A stretch of DNA of 5,538 nucleotides from positions 1-5,538 of the forward strand of contig CAYUWB010000045.1 in assembly GCA_964448305.1 (NCBI GenBank), written 5' to 3'. How positions within the stretch are numbered: the stretch's first letter is position 1; each line of letters starts with the position of its first letter. Under the pieces are notes generated by a model. That model was not told the DNA's origin and did not search any database. It worked only from the letters and a program-made list of their open reading frames with translations. Below are positions 4,113 through 5,538 of the stretch, piece after piece. Origin of the DNA: Thioglobus_C sp964448305. Lineage in GTDB: Bacteria > Pseudomonadota > Gammaproteobacteria > PS1 > Pseudothioglobaceae. The position numbers and the translations under genes were made by a program.

Positions 4113-4543
4113 TCTAGTAAGAAAGTAACTGGGCCGTCATTGGTCAATGAAACTTGCATATCAGCACCGAAAATACCGGTGGCTACTGTGTCGTGTGCTT
4201 TTTGCATTTGATGTACAAAGTAGTCATAAAGCGCTTCGGCTTCAAGTGGTGATTTAGCAGTAGAAAACCCTGGTCGTGTGCCTGACTTGGTATCAGCTGC
4301 TAAAGTAAATTGAGACACAAGCAGTACGCCGCCATTTTTATCAGCAACGGATCGGTTCATTTTCCCGTCATCATCATAAAATATACGATAGGACAACAAG
4401 CGCTTAATCATCTTATCAGCCTCGGCGAATTCATCGTATTTTTCAATGCCAATAAATACTAGTAACCCTTGCTTAATCTGGCCCGTTATTTGACCGTCTA
4501 CTTCAACCTGAGCCTTACTAACACGCTGAATTAAGGCTTTCAT
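4106..4543 (-). CDS. dtd: D-aminoacyl-tRNA deacylase
   Basis: Cytoplasmic proofreading enzyme that hydrolyses D-aminoacyl-tRNA, and in this family also glycyl-tRNA(Ala), so that wrongly attached residues do not enter translation. The 145-residue length is the usual one. The N-terminus MKALIQRVSKAQVEVDG is canonical, which supports the start. The two signature motifs are intact: SQFTLAAD with S77-Q78-F79-T80, followed by GTRPGFS, and NDGPVT (135-140) with the Gly-cisPro pair G137-P138 that enforces chirality. It starts 12 nt after the glyS stop with no clear ribosome-binding site, so translational coupling is likely. The pairing with a glycyl-tRNA synthetase gene makes functional sense, because glycine is achiral and mischarged Gly-tRNA is a known Dtd substrate. 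Confidence 0.97.
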   Translation of the reverse strand: MKALIQRVSKAQVEVDGQITGQIKQGLLVFIGIEKYDEFAEADKMIKRLLSYRIFYDDDGKMNRSVADKNGGVLLVSQFTLAADTKSGTRPGFSTAKSPLEAEALYDYFVHQMQKAHDTVATGIFGADMQVSLTNDGPVTFLLEC

Positions 4544-4555
4544 AACTAGAGCTTG

Positions 4556-5538
4556 TTACGAGCTTAAATGTGACACATCTGCCACAGAAAGAAATAAAGA
4601 TCTAATCCAATTAAGCAATGTTAGGCGTGCTTGCTTTAATGCGGCATCATCAGCATTAACCATAACTTGATCAAAGAATGTATCAATGGTGTCTTTAAGG
4701 CTAAGTAGCTCACTCATTGATTGCGTGTAATCACCATTTCCATCAAGCTTGTTAGCAACTGTTTGTGTCGCTTCAAATAGTGCTTTCTCTGCTGGTTCTA
4801 CCAATACATTAGTATCAACTTCAATGCCTAAATCTTGATGATCTTTCAACATATTAGCAATACGCTTATTAGCCTCAATTAAGCTTTCTGATGCGCTATT
4901 GTTAGTGAACTCATTAAGCGCACCAACCCTCAAGTGGAAATCATAAGGCGACTCTGGGCGTACTGCTAATACCGCTTCAAACGCTTTACCGCTAACTTTT
5001 TTCTCTTTATAGTAAGCACGTAGGCGATCCATCATAAATTGGTAAATAGCATCTGCACTTGATCTGTCAACTTCTGATGCGTGCAGATCAAGTGATTGCT
5101 TGATTAGCGCTTTAAGGTTAAGCTGAAGTTTACCTTCTACCATCATTCTTAATAAACCCAGTGCCATTCTTCTAAGGGCGTATGGGTCTTTCGAACCTGT
5201 TGGTCCTTGACCGATTCCGTAAATGCCAGTAATAGTATCAAGCTTGTCGGCAATTGCCACAACCAAACCTTCGGCTGTTGATGGCAAAGTGTCACCAGCA
5301 AACCTTGGGTGGTAATGCTCACTAATGGCAGTTGCCACAGCGACATTTTCACCATCATTATGCGCATAATAGCCACCCATTACACCTTGAAGATCGGCAA
5401 ATTCACCCACCATATCAGTGACTAAGTCAGTTTTAGCGAGTAAACCTGCACGAGCGCTGTGATCAGCATCTGCACCAATGATGTTGGCAATATAAGTTGA
5501 TAAGGCTTCAATACGCTTAGCCTTATCACCCATAGAGC
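4556..5538 (-). CDS. glyS: Glycyl-tRNA synthetase beta subunit, C-terminal half
   Basis: Part of the heterotetrameric (alpha2 beta2) bacterial glycyl-tRNA synthetase; the beta subunit carries tRNA recognition, including the anticodon-binding domain. The frame is open to the right edge, giving about 327 of the roughly 690 residues expected, so the N-terminal half is outside the window. The ATG at 5531-5533 is internal, because it falls in the conserved region corresponding to LGTLRDKTDRI of E. coli GlyS. Recognisable blocks are DHSARAGLLAKTDLVTDMV, QGVMGGYYAHNDGE, HYHPRFAGDTLPS, AIADKLDTITGIYGIGQ and KDPYALRRMALGLLRMM. The C-terminal DALR-like anticodon-binding region has RPESPYDFHLRV, ANKRIANML and FFDQVMVNADD. 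It is the most upstream gene seen in the operon; glyQ probably lies further upstream. Confidence 0.97.
   Translation of the reverse strand, partial: SMGDKAKRIEALSTYIANIIGADADHSARAGLLAKTDLVTDMVGEFADLQGVMGGYYAHNDGENVAVATAISEHYHPRFAGDTLPSTAEGLVVAIADKLDTITGIYGIGQGPTGSKDPYALRRMALGLLRMMVEGKLQLNLKALIKQSLDLHASEVDRSSADAIYQFMMDRLRAYYKEKKVSGKAFEAVLAVRPESPYDFHLRVGALNEFTNNSASESLIEANKRIANMLKDHQDLGIEVDTNVLVEPAEKALFEATQTVANKLDGNGDYTQSMSELLSLKDTIDTFFDQVMVNADDAALKQARLTLLNWIRSLFLSVADVSHLSS

Noticed and set aside
5149..5376. Minus-strand frame of 75 codons
   Set aside because: An alternative frame within glyS, whose own frame matches GlyS throughout.
5531..5533. ATG as the true start of glyS
   Set aside because: The frame stays open upstream, and this Met falls in a block that lies roughly at the middle of full-length GlyS.

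Overview
The window looks like chromosomal DNA from a fairly AT-rich gammaproteobacterium. GlyS, Dtd, RuvC and the YffB-type ArsC/Spx-like protein all resemble the gammaproteobacterial forms, and genes are tightly packed with ATGA overlaps. The low GC and the family mix would fit sulfur-oxidising marine lineages of the SUP05/Thioglobus kind, but that placement is a guess. No rRNA, tRNA, CRISPR array or recognisable insertion sequence is present.

Left part (1-1623): two divergent genes share a 184-bp intergenic region. On the minus strand is the 5' part of an exported protein rich in Asp, Asn, His and Ser. It enters a perfect 27-bp (9-residue) tandem repeat that runs off the window edge. On the plus strand is a cation diffusion facilitator (CDF) with a complete set of zinc-site residues and an unusual C-terminal extension of about 80 residues. 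The intergenic region holds several dyads. One spans a consensus TTGACA -35 and a -10 set 19 bp away, the long-spacer geometry typical of MerR-family metal-responsive promoters. A coupled metal-export and extracytoplasmic metal-binding pair is the most attractive hypothesis here.

Middle part (1632-2753): a complete ruvC lies convergent to the CDF gene. Upstream of it is a second, diverged copy of only the first 46 nt of ruvC (2248-2293), a scar of duplication or allele replacement. Then comes a thioredoxin on the plus strand with a recognisable promoter, a dyad over its -10 and a good ribosome-binding site. A long hairpin followed by six T's lies just after the thioredoxin stop, inside the coding sequence of the convergent neighbour, and looks like its terminator.

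Right part (2750-5538): one minus-strand operon, in transcription order glyS (C-terminal half only, gene runs off the window), dtd, a small PGPGW-like membrane protein, a membrane-anchored protein of unknown function, and a YffB-type ArsC/Spx-like protein. Junctions are a 12-nt gap, a 7-nt overlap and two 4-nt ATGA overlaps, so translational coupling is likely. GlyS charges tRNA-Gly, and Dtd removes wrongly attached D-amino acids (and, from work on the family, glycine from tRNA-Ala), so the first two genes form a sensible charging and proofreading pair. The role of the last three in this operon is unclear.
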